Position numbers and translations under genes: made by a program
In this document: piece by piece, positions 26,495-34,787 of the stretch
Numbering within the stretch: position 1 is the first letter of the stretch
Layout of the letters: each line of letters starts with the position of its first letter
Notes under the pieces: model-generated
Told to the model about the DNA's origin: nothing
The model's database searches: none
The model's input: only the letters and a program-made list of their open reading frames with translations
Assembly: GCF_000194155.1 (NCBI RefSeq)
Contig: NZ_GL877879.1
Coordinates: 1,457,106-1,521,105 of the forward strand
Reading direction: 5' to 3'
Origin: Saccharopolyspora spinosa NRRL 18395
GTDB lineage: Bacteria; Actinomycetota; Actinomycetes; Mycobacteriales; Pseudonocardiaceae
DNA length: 64,000 bases

Positions 26495-26758
26495 TTAAGG
26501 GATAATCCCGTTCCGTCGTTGCCAGTCAACCAAGGCGACCTGGTATCGATACCTAGCTTCCGAGTACCACTTAAGGTAAGCCTGGTTTTCTTGGTCCGCC
26601 AGGATCGCTAGAATCGGCCAAACCAGCCACCAGATACAGCAGGTAAAGAAGCCAAGGAAGAAGTGCGGCAGGTGGGTGCCCGGCGGGAGTCTGGACGCCC
26701 CGATACGTACAGGATCTCGTAACCCAGCCGACTGCCCGGATCTCGGTGCGCCGTTCAC
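26495..26758 (-). CDS. small membrane protein, N-terminus uncertain
   Basis: The convincing part is HLPHFFLGFFTCCIWWLVWP, then ILAILADQENQAYLKWYSEA and a basic-aromatic tail ending WQRRNGIIP. This resembles small one-helix actinobacterial proteins with a T-C-x-x-W core. GTG at 26758 lies inside the right-hand direct repeat and is only one option; the 5' end may have been replaced when the repeat formed. It runs opposite to its neighbours. Confidence 0.45.
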   Translation of the reverse strand: MNGAPRSGQSAGLRDPVRIGASRLPPGTHLPHFFLGFFTCCIWWLVWPILAILADQENQAYLKWYSEARYRYQVALVDWQRRNGIIP

Positions 26759-26860
26759 CGCGGGCGCCCGGCAGGGCACACTAGGTGGGGCTTTCGATGA
26801 TCGCTCTAAGCCGGGATCCGCACCTTGCCGGGAGGTCAGCCGTGAACGACGAGAACGCCC
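26727..26860 (+). repeat. direct repeat, right copy (134 bp)
   Basis: This is the partner of 25227-25361. It leads directly into the intact metallo-hydrolase gene and contains its ribosome site and start codon, so it also works as the gene's upstream region. Confidence 0.9.
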
Positions 26861-27780
26861 ACCCCGACCGCGCGATGCTGTCCGAGGTCAGCCCTGGTGT
26901 GCACGCGTGGGTCCAGCCAGACGGCTCGTGGTGGATCAACAACGCCGGGGCGGTGCTCGGCGACGACAGCATCGTGCTGGTCGACACCTGCGCGACCGCG
27001 CAGCGCACCCGCCGGTTCCTGGACGCGGTGCGCGCCGCAGGCGGGGACGCGCCGATCCGGTTCGCGGTGAACACCCACCTGCACGGCGACCACACGCACG
27101 GCAACGCCCTGCTACCCGATTCGACTGTCCTCATCGGACACTCCGCGACCCGCGCGGGCATCCTGTCGGACACGCTGCTCACGGATCTGCCGCCGGTGTG
27201 GGAACCGGTGCCGGAGTGGGGCATCGCCGAGCACCGCGCGCCGACGGTGGTGCTGGAGGATTCGCTGACCTTGCACAGCGGCGACCGCCGGATCGAGCTG
27301 CACCACCCCGGGTACGCCGCGCACACAGCCGGCGACGTGGTGGCGTGGGTGCCGGATGCCGCGGTGCTGTTCACCGGCGACCTGATCTTCCACGGCGTCA
27401 CGCCGCTGGTGTTCATGGGGTCGGTCGAGGGCGCGCTGAAGTCGCTGGACTGGCTGGCCGGGTTCGCGGCGGCGAAGGTGGTGCCGGGCCACGGCTCGAT
27501 CGTGCCCGGCCCGTCGTTCCCGCGGGTGCTGGAGGACCACGCCCGCTACTACCGGTTCGTCCTGGACACGGCCCGCCAGGCCCGCACCGACGGCCTCTCG
27601 CCGCTGGAGGCGGCCCGGCGCTGCGACCTCGGCGAGTTCGCGGCGTGGCCGGACCGCGAACGCATCGTCCTCAACCTGCACCGTGCCTACGCCGACGCCG
27701 ACGACACCGATCTCGACATGGCGGCGGCGTTCGCCGACACGATCGCCTACAACGGCGGCCCCCTCCGCTGCGCGGTGTAG
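26842..27780 (+). CDS. metallo-beta-lactamase-fold hydrolase
   Basis: This 312-residue protein shows the whole metal-site series of the MBL fold: VNTHLHGDHTHGNALL (H-x-H-x-D-H), HHPGYAAHTAGDVVAWVPDA (third His), VLFTGDLIFHG (Asp) and VVPGHGSIVPGP (last His). It starts MNDENAHPDRAMLSEVSPGV after a GGGAGG site (GTG 26842). The C-terminal 90 residues are helical (LEDHARYYRFVLDTARQART). The substrate cannot be told from sequence; lactone, thioester or glyoxalase-like activities occur in the fold. It is a single gene whose 5' end is duplicated at 25343. Confidence 0.9.
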   Translation: MNDENAHPDRAMLSEVSPGVHAWVQPDGSWWINNAGAVLGDDSIVLVDTCATAQRTRRFLDAVRAAGGDAPIRFAVNTHLHGDHTHGNALLPDSTVLIGHSATRAGILSDTLLTDLPPVWEPVPEWGIAEHRAPTVVLEDSLTLHSGDRRIELHHPGYAAHTAGDVVAWVPDAAVLFTGDLIFHGVTPLVFMGSVEGALKSLDWLAGFAAAKVVPGHGSIVPGPSFPRVLEDHARYYRFVLDTARQARTDGLSPLEAARRCDLGEFAAWPDRERIVLNLHRAYADADDTDLDMAAAFADTIAYNGGPLRCAV

Positions 27781-27790
27781 CGAGCTTTTC

Positions 27791-27842
27791 GGGGTGAACG
27801 GCATCTTCGAGCAACCGAGTCGCCGAAGATGCCCTTCACCCC
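27791..27842. terminator. bidirectional hairpin terminator
   Basis: Nineteen-base perfect arms at 27791-27809 (GGGGTGAACGGCATCTTCG) and 27824-27842 flank a 14-base loop, between the converging MBL and GH172 genes. Confidence 0.88.
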
Positions 27843-27852
27843 TGGCCGAAGC

Positions 27853-27952
27853 CGCGCATTGGACAGGCACGAATCGGGGATCCCGCAGACCAGACCGCTT
27901 CTACGGTTCCGCCACGCACCGCCACGCAGAACGAGTCCGGAAACCGTCTCTA
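27853..27952 (-). repeat. 100-bp repeat downstream of the GH172 gene (copy B)
   Basis: This is the match to 18973-19072. It begins at the TAG stop codon and runs outward for about 100 bases with conserved blocks (GCGGTGC, GCGGAACC, GGGATCCCCGA, CCAAT). Confidence 0.6.
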
Positions 27953-29029
27953 CAAGGGGCGGACGAGGCGGTCACCGACTGGCGCGAGGGTCACCGGTAG
28001 CGCCGGGAGCGTCTGGTACCAGTAGGCGACCGACGAGACGTCGTCGGAGCGCTTGTTGGCGTGCCCGTGCTCGATGGTCACCTTGATGGACTTCCCGAAC
28101 ACCACCGGGTCTTCGACGTGGAAGCGGTAGTAGGACACCTGCCCGCTCCAGTTCGGCCCGCCCGGGATGGTCAGCCCGTGGTAGGGCGCCTGGTATTGCT
28201 GGGTCGGGCACCACGCGGTGTTGAAGTAGTCCTCGGTGCCGGTGCCGTGCAGGCGCGGCGGCCAGGGTTCGCCGTCGATGAAGAACATGTCGTCGCCCTC
28301 GCCGTACCAGTTCCAGTCGGTGGTCTGGCGGAGGTTGTGCACGTTGAGGACCGTTCCGACATAGTGCCCGCGCCCCTCGGCCTCCAGCAGCACGTAGTTG
28401 CCCGCGCCGTCGGTGTTGGTGCCGCCGAAGAGGAATTCCTCGTTGCTCTGGTTGCCTTGCTCGACGCCGTCAGTGGGGTTCTGCCGCCGCCACTGCGCAT
28501 GGAAGTAGCCCAGCTCCGGGTCGGCCTCGCCGTAGGTCTCGTAGTCGATGTAGTAGTAGAACGTCACCGGTTTGACGCTCATCTCGCTGATCAGCTCGAA
28601 CCTGGCGCGCCCGGCGAAGGGCATCGCGAACCAGCAGTTGAAGCCCTTGCCGTCCTGCGGGCTCATCTGCAGCGGCGCGGACGCGAAGTTGCCGCTGCGG
28701 CCGTGCCCCATGCCGAAGAAGTCCCCCAGCGGCACCAGCACGGCCGGGTGCCGCGAGTCGTCCCAGGTGATCTTCAGGACGAGTCGGCGCAGGTAGTCGC
28801 CTTCCAGCTCGGCCGGTTTGCCCACGTGGTCGACGGCGACGGTGCACCAGATGTGGGTGATCACGCCCGGCCCGGCGATGTCGGCCAGCTCCCTGCACTC
28901 GCCCGGCTCGACGCGCATGTTGTCGGTGTTGCCGCCGGTGCGGTCCCAGCTGGACACCCGGCCGCGCCGAGTTTGCCGCAGCCTGGGCAGATCCCGCAGG
29001 CTGCTGCCGAATTCCCCGTATCCGGACAC
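27950..29029 (-). CDS. GH172 (DUF2961) glycosidase, possibly alpha-D-arabinofuranosidase
   Basis: This 359-residue protein is a single DUF2961 domain. Hallmarks are RVSSWDRTGGNTDNMRVEPG, GVITHIWCTVAV, PLGDFFGMGHGRSGNFASAP, FNCWFAMPFAGRARFELISE, FFIDGEPWPPRLHGTGTEDY and YRFHVEDPVVFGKSIKVTIE. The family is now classed as GH172 and includes difructose-anhydride enzymes and exo-acting D-arabinofuranosidases. No signal peptide is visible, so action is probably on imported oligosaccharides or during wall turnover. Start GTG at 29029. Confidence 0.9.
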   Translation of the reverse strand: MSGYGEFGSSLRDLPRLRQTRRGRVSSWDRTGGNTDNMRVEPGECRELADIAGPGVITHIWCTVAVDHVGKPAELEGDYLRRLVLKITWDDSRHPAVLVPLGDFFGMGHGRSGNFASAPLQMSPQDGKGFNCWFAMPFAGRARFELISEMSVKPVTFYYYIDYETYGEADPELGYFHAQWRRQNPTDGVEQGNQSNEEFLFGGTNTDGAGNYVLLEAEGRGHYVGTVLNVHNLRQTTDWNWYGEGDDMFFIDGEPWPPRLHGTGTEDYFNTAWCPTQQYQAPYHGLTIPGGPNWSGQVSYYRFHVEDPVVFGKSIKVTIEHGHANKRSDDVSSVAYWYQTLPALPVTLAPVGDRLVRPL

Positions 29030-29121
29030 GTTTCCTCCCCAGTGTTAGCGAATATGGTTCTGATCACGTTCTATCACGGAGTGGCGGCAGGACGGGCGTT
29101 TTCACCGATACGCTCGCGGAT

Positions 29122-30630
29122 TCACGGCACCTCTTGGACTTCCCGTGACATCGGCGCGAAAGTGCCTCCCTGCCAGCGGAATTGGTCGATGACGAAGAGG
29201 CTCGGGCGATAGTAGTCGTCGGATTCCCGCCAGCTCCATGATTCGGCGGTGAGATCGTCGCCGCCCAGCATCACGGCCACCGGGAGCAGGCCCCGTCCCT
29301 CCGGACCGGGATCGCCGCCCAGCAGTTCCTGGATCAGGCGCGGCGATTCCGGCGGGGAGCCGCCGTCGTAGACCTGCACCGCGTTCAACTGGGCATCGCC
29401 GGTCAGGGAGCAGCTGACCACGAGCACCGCGTCGGGACGGCCGTCGCCGGTAAAGTCCTGGAACTGGGCGTGCTGGACCGGCTTGGGCAGTCCGGGGTCC
29501 GGGTCGCAGCCCCGTTCGGCCAGCACCTGCCGCCAGTCAGCCCCGCCGAGTGGACCGTAGGGATCCGGGCCGCACATCCGCGCCGCGGAAGGCATCGCCG
29601 TTGCGCAGTCGCGCACGTAGGCGTCCCAGGTGAGGAACTTGGCGCCTGGGGAGGACAACGTCGAGAACACCAGCGCGGAGTCGCCGAGCCGGTACTGCAC
29701 CGCGCCGTTGCGGTAGACCCCGCGGGTCTCCAGGATTCGCGCGATCTCGCCGGGATCACCGATGTCCACCGACGTTCCGTCGTCGGTGCTGCCGTCGTCG
29801 ACGACCAGCGGTGTCGACATCAACGACCGCACCTCGTCGGCCCGGTCCTGACAGGCCATGTCGTGCATGCCTTGCAGCGCCATGACCGCCTGATCGCTGA
29901 GCGCGCCCGGCGGCAGGTCGTGGATGACGAGATTCGCAGGCCGGCAACCGCCGCGCGACTCGCCCGGCCGCAGGAAGTGCGTGCCCACCTCCCGATCGAA
30001 CCTCTCCAGCAGCGGCGGGTAGATCTCGGCAACCGTCTCCAGCGGGGCCGTGTAAGCGCCGACCGCCACCAACCACTCGTCCGACATCGTGAACGTCCAC
30101 ACTGGACCGCCGATCGCGTACACGTCCTGCTCGCCCGGTGTTACGTCGGTGGTGGTGAACAGCGCCGACACATCGCCGAACCACGGGCGCGCGATCTTCG
30201 TCCAGGCCTGTTCGCCGCCGTCGGCCGGGTGGTGGCAGTTGCCTGCCGAGCTCAGCGCGTCCTGCACCTGCGCCACGCGCTCCCGGTCCACCCGGACGAC
30301 CGCCACCTGCACGGGCGTATCCCTGTCGAGAACGTAGCTCGCGAAACCGGCGGTGCTCGTCGTGCGGAACTGCTGGATGGCCGGTACCGGCGCGCAATCC
30401 TGCACCGCCGCGAGGAAGCTGTTCCGGTCCAAGGCGTCCTCCCGCGACCGGAAGCGGCCAACGCCTGCGGCGGGCAACAACTCGGCCAGCTGCCGCGACG
30501 AAAGCTCCGGTGCCTGATGGCGTTGCGGTGAGGTGTCTTTCGGCCAGCTCCACCAGATCCCCGCCGCCACGCCGAGCACGACGATGCCGACGAGGGCCAG
30601 CACCCGCAGTCCGTACCTCGCGCCGTTCAT
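29122..30630 (-). CDS. membrane-anchored hypothetical protein, 502 aa
   Basis: One N-terminal helix (LRVLALVGIVVLGVAAGIWW, residues 8-27) anchors a long extracytoplasmic domain with several cysteines (QDCAPVPAIQQ, AGNCHHPADGG, GGCRPANLVIH, RDCATAMPSAARMCGP, ERGCDPDPG). Near the end is HAQFQDFTGDGRPDAVLVVS, an FG-GAP/VCBS-like calcium-binding style repeat (D-F-T-G-D-G-R-P-D). I do not recognise the overall family. Its ATG at 30630 overlaps the upstream stop (ATGA), so it is coupled to the next entry. Confidence 0.75.
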   Translation of the reverse strand: MNGARYGLRVLALVGIVVLGVAAGIWWSWPKDTSPQRHQAPELSSRQLAELLPAAGVGRFRSREDALDRNSFLAAVQDCAPVPAIQQFRTTSTAGFASYVLDRDTPVQVAVVRVDRERVAQVQDALSSAGNCHHPADGGEQAWTKIARPWFGDVSALFTTTDVTPGEQDVYAIGGPVWTFTMSDEWLVAVGAYTAPLETVAEIYPPLLERFDREVGTHFLRPGESRGGCRPANLVIHDLPPGALSDQAVMALQGMHDMACQDRADEVRSLMSTPLVVDDGSTDDGTSVDIGDPGEIARILETRGVYRNGAVQYRLGDSALVFSTLSSPGAKFLTWDAYVRDCATAMPSAARMCGPDPYGPLGGADWRQVLAERGCDPDPGLPKPVQHAQFQDFTGDGRPDAVLVVSCSLTGDAQLNAVQVYDGGSPPESPRLIQELLGGDPGPEGRGLLPVAVMLGGDDLTAESWSWRESDDYYRPSLFVIDQFRWQGGTFAPMSREVQEVP

Positions 30631-31442
30631 CCGCAGTTGCCCGCGGGATTCTGCGCCGGGTCCGGGAAGGTCCAGCTGTCCCGGCCGCTCCAGTTGAACA
30701 CCGACCCGTAGTGGTCGCTGACGCCGCTCATCTCGAACTCGCCGTCGGCGGGCTTTGCGGTGTAGGTCTGCGGCTTCCCGTCGATGACCAGGTCGACGTC
30801 GATCACCCAGCGGTAATGGCCCCGGGCGGCGCGCGATTCGACCTGGAACACGACCGTTTCGCCGTCCGCGAGCTGCTGGGCCTGGTCGGCGAAATACGGC
30901 CCGCCGAGCTTCCCGCCGTCGAGAACCCGTGCTAACGGGCGGAATTCGTCCAGGTCGAACCCGATCTTCTCGGCCGGGAGACCGCCCTGCGGCGGGATGC
31001 AGAACAGAGTCCCGTCGATGTTCGGCTCGCGGCTGAGGATCCTGGCGTGCATGTTCGTGATCACCACGTCGCGGGAGCGAGCGCCCTCGATGGTCACGGT
31101 GGTGCCGTGCACGCGGACCTTCACGCTGCGCCGCAGCGCCGGCGAGTCGGACAGGAACTGCTCCGGGATCCCGATTTCCGCCGCCTGCTGCCGCGGGACC
31201 ACCTCGGGCAGCGCGTAGCTGTGATCGTCCAGTTGGCCGCCGTCCGAGCTCGCCCACACCAGCACGGGCGGCCGGGACGCATCCCGCGCGGTGTTCCACA
31301 GCGCGGGCGCGGCGACCCCGGTCAGCGCGGCGACGAGCCCAACGACCACGAACGCCGGGCCGCGCAGAAGGCGCTGCCACCACCTGCGTCGCGGTGGCGG
31401 GGCCGGTGACTCAGGCTCCGCTGCTGATTCCGTCTCCACCAA
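30627..31442 (-). CDS. membrane-anchored hypothetical protein, 271 aa
   Basis: A Pro/Arg-rich cytoplasmic start (PAPPPRRRWWQRLLRGP) is followed by one helix (AFVVVGLVAALTGVAAPALW, residues 30-49) and an extracytoplasmic domain of about 215 residues. Notable stretches are GTTVTIEGARSRDVVITNMH and RAARGHYRWVIDVDLVIDGK. It ends with a single Cys near the C-terminus (NPAGNCG). Similar one-helix proteins are widespread in actinobacteria, but I know no assigned function. Translational coupling suggests that the two proteins work together at the cell surface. Confidence 0.78.
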   Translation of the reverse strand: MVETESAAEPESPAPPPRRRWWQRLLRGPAFVVVGLVAALTGVAAPALWNTARDASRPPVLVWASSDGGQLDDHSYALPEVVPRQQAAEIGIPEQFLSDSPALRRSVKVRVHGTTVTIEGARSRDVVITNMHARILSREPNIDGTLFCIPPQGGLPAEKIGFDLDEFRPLARVLDGGKLGGPYFADQAQQLADGETVVFQVESRAARGHYRWVIDVDLVIDGKPQTYTAKPADGEFEMSGVSDHYGSVFNWSGRDSWTFPDPAQNPAGNCG

Positions 31443-31575
31443 GCGCCGCCTCCCCGGCTACGCCCAATAACTGCGAGATCACCGAGCGTACCGAGCACGC
31501 GCACACCTGTGGCTAGATTCGTCCGATCACCGTTGCTGCAGCGGCGAAAGTCGCCCGATGCGAGCAACGCGGCGG

Positions 31576-32598
31576 TCAGCGCTCCGGGGGCGTGTAGTTC
31601 TCGATGCGGCGCAGCAGGTTCCGGATCCGGGCCGCGTACAGCGGGGACAGGGCGTAGCCCGGGTAGCTGGCGAACCAGCTGGCGCTGCCCAGGCTGACCG
31701 CATCGGCGCCGGCCCAGAAGTACTCGCGGCAGTCGTCGAAGCTGCGGATGCCGCCGGTGGCGATGATCGGCAGCGTCACCTCGGCGTCGCGCAGTTCCTT
31801 GACCACGCGCAGGCCGATCGGCTTGATCGCGCGGCCGGAAAGCCCGCCGAAGCCGTTCTTCAGCAGCGGCTGCCCGGTGTTCGGGTCCAGCCGCAGGCCC
31901 TTGACGGTGTTGATCGCGGTCAGCGCCGACACCCCGTGCCGGGCGGCCAGCCGGGCGTGGCCCAGGTAGTCGTAGTCCGGCGACAGCTTCAGGATCACCG
32001 GGTGGTTGCTGCGCGGCACCGCCTCGGCCAGCACCGATTCGATGATCTGGTTGAAGTCGAAGTTGACGTTGTGGCAGGAGACGTTGAACTCGACCGCGGC
32101 GATCTCGCCCACCGGCACCGCGGCGTTGAGCTTGTCGATCAGCGTGACGAACTCCTCGGCGGAGAAGCCGCCGACGGAGATGATGGTGTTCTGCTCGCGG
32201 GTGCGCGGGTAGTAGTCGCGCAGGTAGGCGTCGATGCCGACGTTGCACCAGCCGAAGGCGTTGAGCCAGCCGCCGTCGACCTGCCGCAGCGCCTGCCCGT
32301 AGCGCTTGATCAGCGACGGCAGCTCGTGCAGCGGCCACACGTCGCGGGTGGTGAAGTGCCCCTCGCGGGGTTCGACGGTGACCGTGCGGGTGGTGACCGC
32401 GCCGAACCGGGCCAGCGACACGAACTGCGAGATCGGGCTCATGCCGTAGGGCACCAGCTTGGTGTTGGCCACGCCGTAGCCGAGCAGGCTGGACGAGGTC
32501 ACCAGGCGGTTGCGCAGTCTGATGTCGCCGAGCCGCACGCCGAGCTCGGACGGGACGTCTCGCACCAACCGAAGGTTGCGCTCCTGGGCCACGCTCAC
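31576..32598 (-). CDS. dihydroorotate dehydrogenase-like flavoprotein
   Basis: This 340-residue FMN TIM-barrel protein is related to class 1 dihydroorotate dehydrogenase and dihydropyrimidine dehydrogenase. Visible features are NRLVTSSSLLGYGVANTKLV, FGAVTTRTVTVEPREGH, AAVEFNVSCHNVNFDF (in the place of the N-x-S-C-P-N active loop), VILKLSPDYDYLGHARLAAR and the phosphate loop LPIIATGGIRSFDDCREYFW. The V-S-C-H-N loop keeps the catalytic Cys of the class 1 type. It is alone, divergent from a DeoR regulator, and far from any pyr genes, so it may serve a different pyrimidine or amide substrate. GTG at 32598 follows AGGAGGAG. Confidence 0.85.
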   Translation of the reverse strand: MSVAQERNLRLVRDVPSELGVRLGDIRLRNRLVTSSSLLGYGVANTKLVPYGMSPISQFVSLARFGAVTTRTVTVEPREGHFTTRDVWPLHELPSLIKRYGQALRQVDGGWLNAFGWCNVGIDAYLRDYYPRTREQNTIISVGGFSAEEFVTLIDKLNAAVPVGEIAAVEFNVSCHNVNFDFNQIIESVLAEAVPRSNHPVILKLSPDYDYLGHARLAARHGVSALTAINTVKGLRLDPNTGQPLLKNGFGGLSGRAIKPIGLRVVKELRDAEVTLPIIATGGIRSFDDCREYFWAGADAVSLGSASWFASYPGYALSPLYAARIRNLLRRIENYTPPER

Positions 32599-32706
32599 GA
32601 TCTCCTCCTACCCGACGTCTCCACGCCATCGAGTCCATTGTCCCTCACCCGGAGCAGTGCACGGCCCCGGGCTCGCACGTTCAGAACGCGCGAAGGGTTG
32701 CCATTT

Positions 32707-32723
32707 GAACATGAATCTTGTTC
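32707..32723. promoter_or_regulatory. candidate operator in the divergent DHOD-like/DeoR region
   Basis: GAACA (32707-32711) and TGTTC (32719-32723) are inverted around 7 bases in an A+T-rich patch, ending one base before the DeoR start codon. The position suits autoregulation by DeoR and control of the divergent gene. The arms are short, so this is tentative. Confidence 0.4.
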
Positions 32724-32724
32724 G

Positions 32725-33489
32725 ATGAAACACGTGGAAGGTTCGGAACGCACGTTGATGATCATCGAACGGCTACGGCAGGCGGAGCGGGTGACCGTCG
32801 CGGAGCTGGCCGAGGCGACCATGTCGTCAGAGATGACCATCCGCCGCGACCTCGACCAACTCGCCGAACAGGGGGTTCTGCGCCGGGTCCGTGGCGGCGC
32901 GGTGAGCTTCCTGCGCGGGCACTCCGCGCCGTTCCCGGTCCGCGAGCGCGACGAGGCGGAGCTCAAGCAGCGGCTGGCCGCCGCCGTCGAGGAGCTGATC
33001 GCGGACTGCGAGTCGGTGATCATCGACTCCGGCACGACAACGCTGGAGGTCGCCAAACGGCTCGTTCACCGCCGGATCACCGCGATCCCGCTCGACCTGC
33101 ACTCGGCGAACGCGCTGAGCAACGCGCCGCAGGTCGACCTGCTGATGCCGGGCGGGCGGGCGAAGCCGGGCGAGCTGTCGTTCACCGGCCACCTCGCCGA
33201 GGCCTCGCTGCGCGCATTGCGGGTGGACACCGCGATCCTCGGCGTCTGCGGCCTGTCCGCGAAGCACGGCCTGACCGCGCACGACCTCGAAGAGGTGCCG
33301 GTGAAGCAAGCCGCGGTATCCGGCGCCCAGCGCGTCGTCGCGGTCTGCCACGGCGCGAAGTTCGCCCGCACCGGCCTGGGATTCGTCTGCCCCATCACCG
33401 ATCTCGACGTGGTCGTCACCGACCGGTCCGCCCCGGCGGACGCGCGCGCGGAACTAGCCGCGGCGGGCGTGGAGGTGCGCGTTGTCTGA
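32725..33489 (+). CDS. DeoR-family transcriptional regulator
   Basis: This 254-residue repressor has an N-terminal helix-turn-helix (SERTLMIIERLRQAERVTVA, then ELAEATMSSEMTIRRDLDQL, EQGVLRRVRGGAVSF) and a C-terminal DeoR sugar-phosphate sensor domain (DCESVIIDSGTTTLEVAKRL, LLMPGGRAKPGELSFTGHLA, DTAILGVCGLSAKHGLTAHD). ATG at 32725 keeps the usual spacing before the first helix, although its ribosome site is weak. The stop overlaps the MFS transporter start by 8 bp, so regulator and transporter are one unit. The ligand is probably a phosphorylated sugar or nucleoside product. Confidence 0.9.
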   Translation: MKHVEGSERTLMIIERLRQAERVTVAELAEATMSSEMTIRRDLDQLAEQGVLRRVRGGAVSFLRGHSAPFPVRERDEAELKQRLAAAVEELIADCESVIIDSGTTTLEVAKRLVHRRITAIPLDLHSANALSNAPQVDLLMPGGRAKPGELSFTGHLAEASLRALRVDTAILGVCGLSAKHGLTAHDLEEVPVKQAAVSGAQRVVAVCHGAKFARTGLGFVCPITDLDVVVTDRSAPADARAELAAAGVEVRVV

Positions 33490-34639
33490 GGCCACTGAGG
33501 AGACCGTCACGGTCCCACGGCAGGCCCGCTGGGCCGTCACGGCCTACTTCGTGATCACCGGAGCGTCGCTGGGCACCTGGACCGCGCGGATCCCGGCGAT
33601 CAAGCAGGACCTGGGTCTCGACGACGCGCAGGTGACCCTGGCGCTGTTCGCGGTCGCGGCGGGTTCGGTGCTGGCGATGCAGATCGTCGGGCACCTGGCC
33701 GACCGCCTCGGCAGCGCGCGGGTGCTGGGCCCGGCGGGGATCGCGATGGCGGCGAGCATGCTGCTGCCCGGCTTCGCGGGAAGCCTGCCGGTGCTGGTGA
33801 TCGGGCTGCTGGTGTTCGGCGCCGGGCACGGGACCGTCGACGTGGCCATGAACACCCACTCGCTGCAGGTCCAGCGGCGATACGGGCGACCGATCGTGAG
33901 CACCTTCCACGCGATGTTCAGCGTCGGCGGCCTGCTCGGCGCCGGAGCCGGCGCGCTCGCGGCGCACGCGGAAATCGGTGTGGGCGCGCATTTCGCGCTC
34001 GTCGCGGCCGCGCTGGGCGTGGTGTCGGTGATCGCGCGGCGCGGCCTGCTGCCGCCGGAGGAGCGCGTTCCCAGCAGTTCGGTGCGGCAACGCGGGATTT
34101 TGCCGGGGATCGTGTTCCTGGGCGTGCTGGCGTTCTTCTGTTCGCTGGGCGAGGGCTCGATGGCGGACTGGTCGCCGCTGTACCTGCACGACGTGCTGCT
34201 GACGAGCCCGGCGGTCGCGGCGACCGGCTACGCGGTCTTCTCCGCGATGATGGCCACCTTCCGCTTCCTCGGCGACTTCCTGGTCGCGCGGCTCGGGCCG
34301 GTCGTGCTGGTGCGGGGCTGCGGCGCGGTCGCGGGCGTCGGCTTGGGCGGTGCGCTGCTGCTGCACCACCCGGTGGCGGCGATCATCGGCTTCGCCCTGT
34401 TCGGCATCGGCCTGTCGTGCATCATCCCGCAGGTGTTCAACGCGGCGGGCAATCGCGATCCCAACCGCAGCGGTCGGGATCTGGCGCAGGTCAGCACGCT
34501 CGGCTACGGCGGTCTGCTCGCGGGTCCGGTGGTGATCGGCCTGATCTCCAGCTGGACGGACCTGACCATCGGCCTCGCGGTCCCGGCGGTCCTCGCGATC
34601 TTCGTCGCCCTCTCCGCCCCGGCGGTCCGCCCCCGCTGA
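33482..34639 (+). CDS. MFS transporter
   Basis: This 385-residue membrane protein has about twelve hydrophobic segments. It resembles the FucP/YbjJ-like subgroup: GASLGTWTARIPAIKQDLGL after helix 1, GHLADRLGSARVLGPAG in the 2-3 loop, GHGTVDVAMNTHSLQVQRRY and STFHAMFSVGGLLGAGAGAL. TTG at 33482 is the likely start, with GGAGGTG six to seven bases upstream, overlapping the DeoR gene. The substrate is unknown; the pairing with a DeoR sensor favours a sugar-like compound. Confidence 0.88.
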   Translation: MSEATEETVTVPRQARWAVTAYFVITGASLGTWTARIPAIKQDLGLDDAQVTLALFAVAAGSVLAMQIVGHLADRLGSARVLGPAGIAMAASMLLPGFAGSLPVLVIGLLVFGAGHGTVDVAMNTHSLQVQRRYGRPIVSTFHAMFSVGGLLGAGAGALAAHAEIGVGAHFALVAAALGVVSVIARRGLLPPEERVPSSSVRQRGILPGIVFLGVLAFFCSLGEGSMADWSPLYLHDVLLTSPAVAATGYAVFSAMMATFRFLGDFLVARLGPVVLVRGCGAVAGVGLGGALLLHHPVAAIIGFALFGIGLSCIIPQVFNAAGNRDPNRSGRDLAQVSTLGYGGLLAGPVVIGLISSWTDLTIGLAVPAVLAIFVALSAPAVRPR

Positions 34640-34644
34640 GTCCC

Positions 34645-34747
34645 CAGTTTCAATCGAAACCGGGACACCACAACGGGGACCCACAGTTTCAATCGAAACC
34701 AGGACACCACACCCACGACCCCCCAGTTTCAATCGAAACTGGGGGGT
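34645..34747. repeat. three tandem CAGTTTCAATCGAAAC elements; the last forms a terminator-like stem
   Basis: The 16-base unit occurs at 34645-34660, 34684-34699 and 34724-34739 (spacings 39 and 40). The first two copies are each followed by C-C/A-GGGACACCACA-like text. The third copy lies in a perfect 13-bp stem (34719-34731 with 34736-34748) of C-run and G-run plus AGTTTC/GAAACT around AATC. The block sits between converging genes and shares the core of the palindrome family. Confidence 0.8.
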
Positions 34748-34787
34748 CACGTGATGCAGCCCGTCTTCGCCGCGGATGGCGGCAGGT

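Noticed and set aside
34645..34747. Possible minimal CRISPR array
   Set aside because: Only three palindromic units, spacers related to each other, no leader or cas genes; fits the gene-end palindrome family better.
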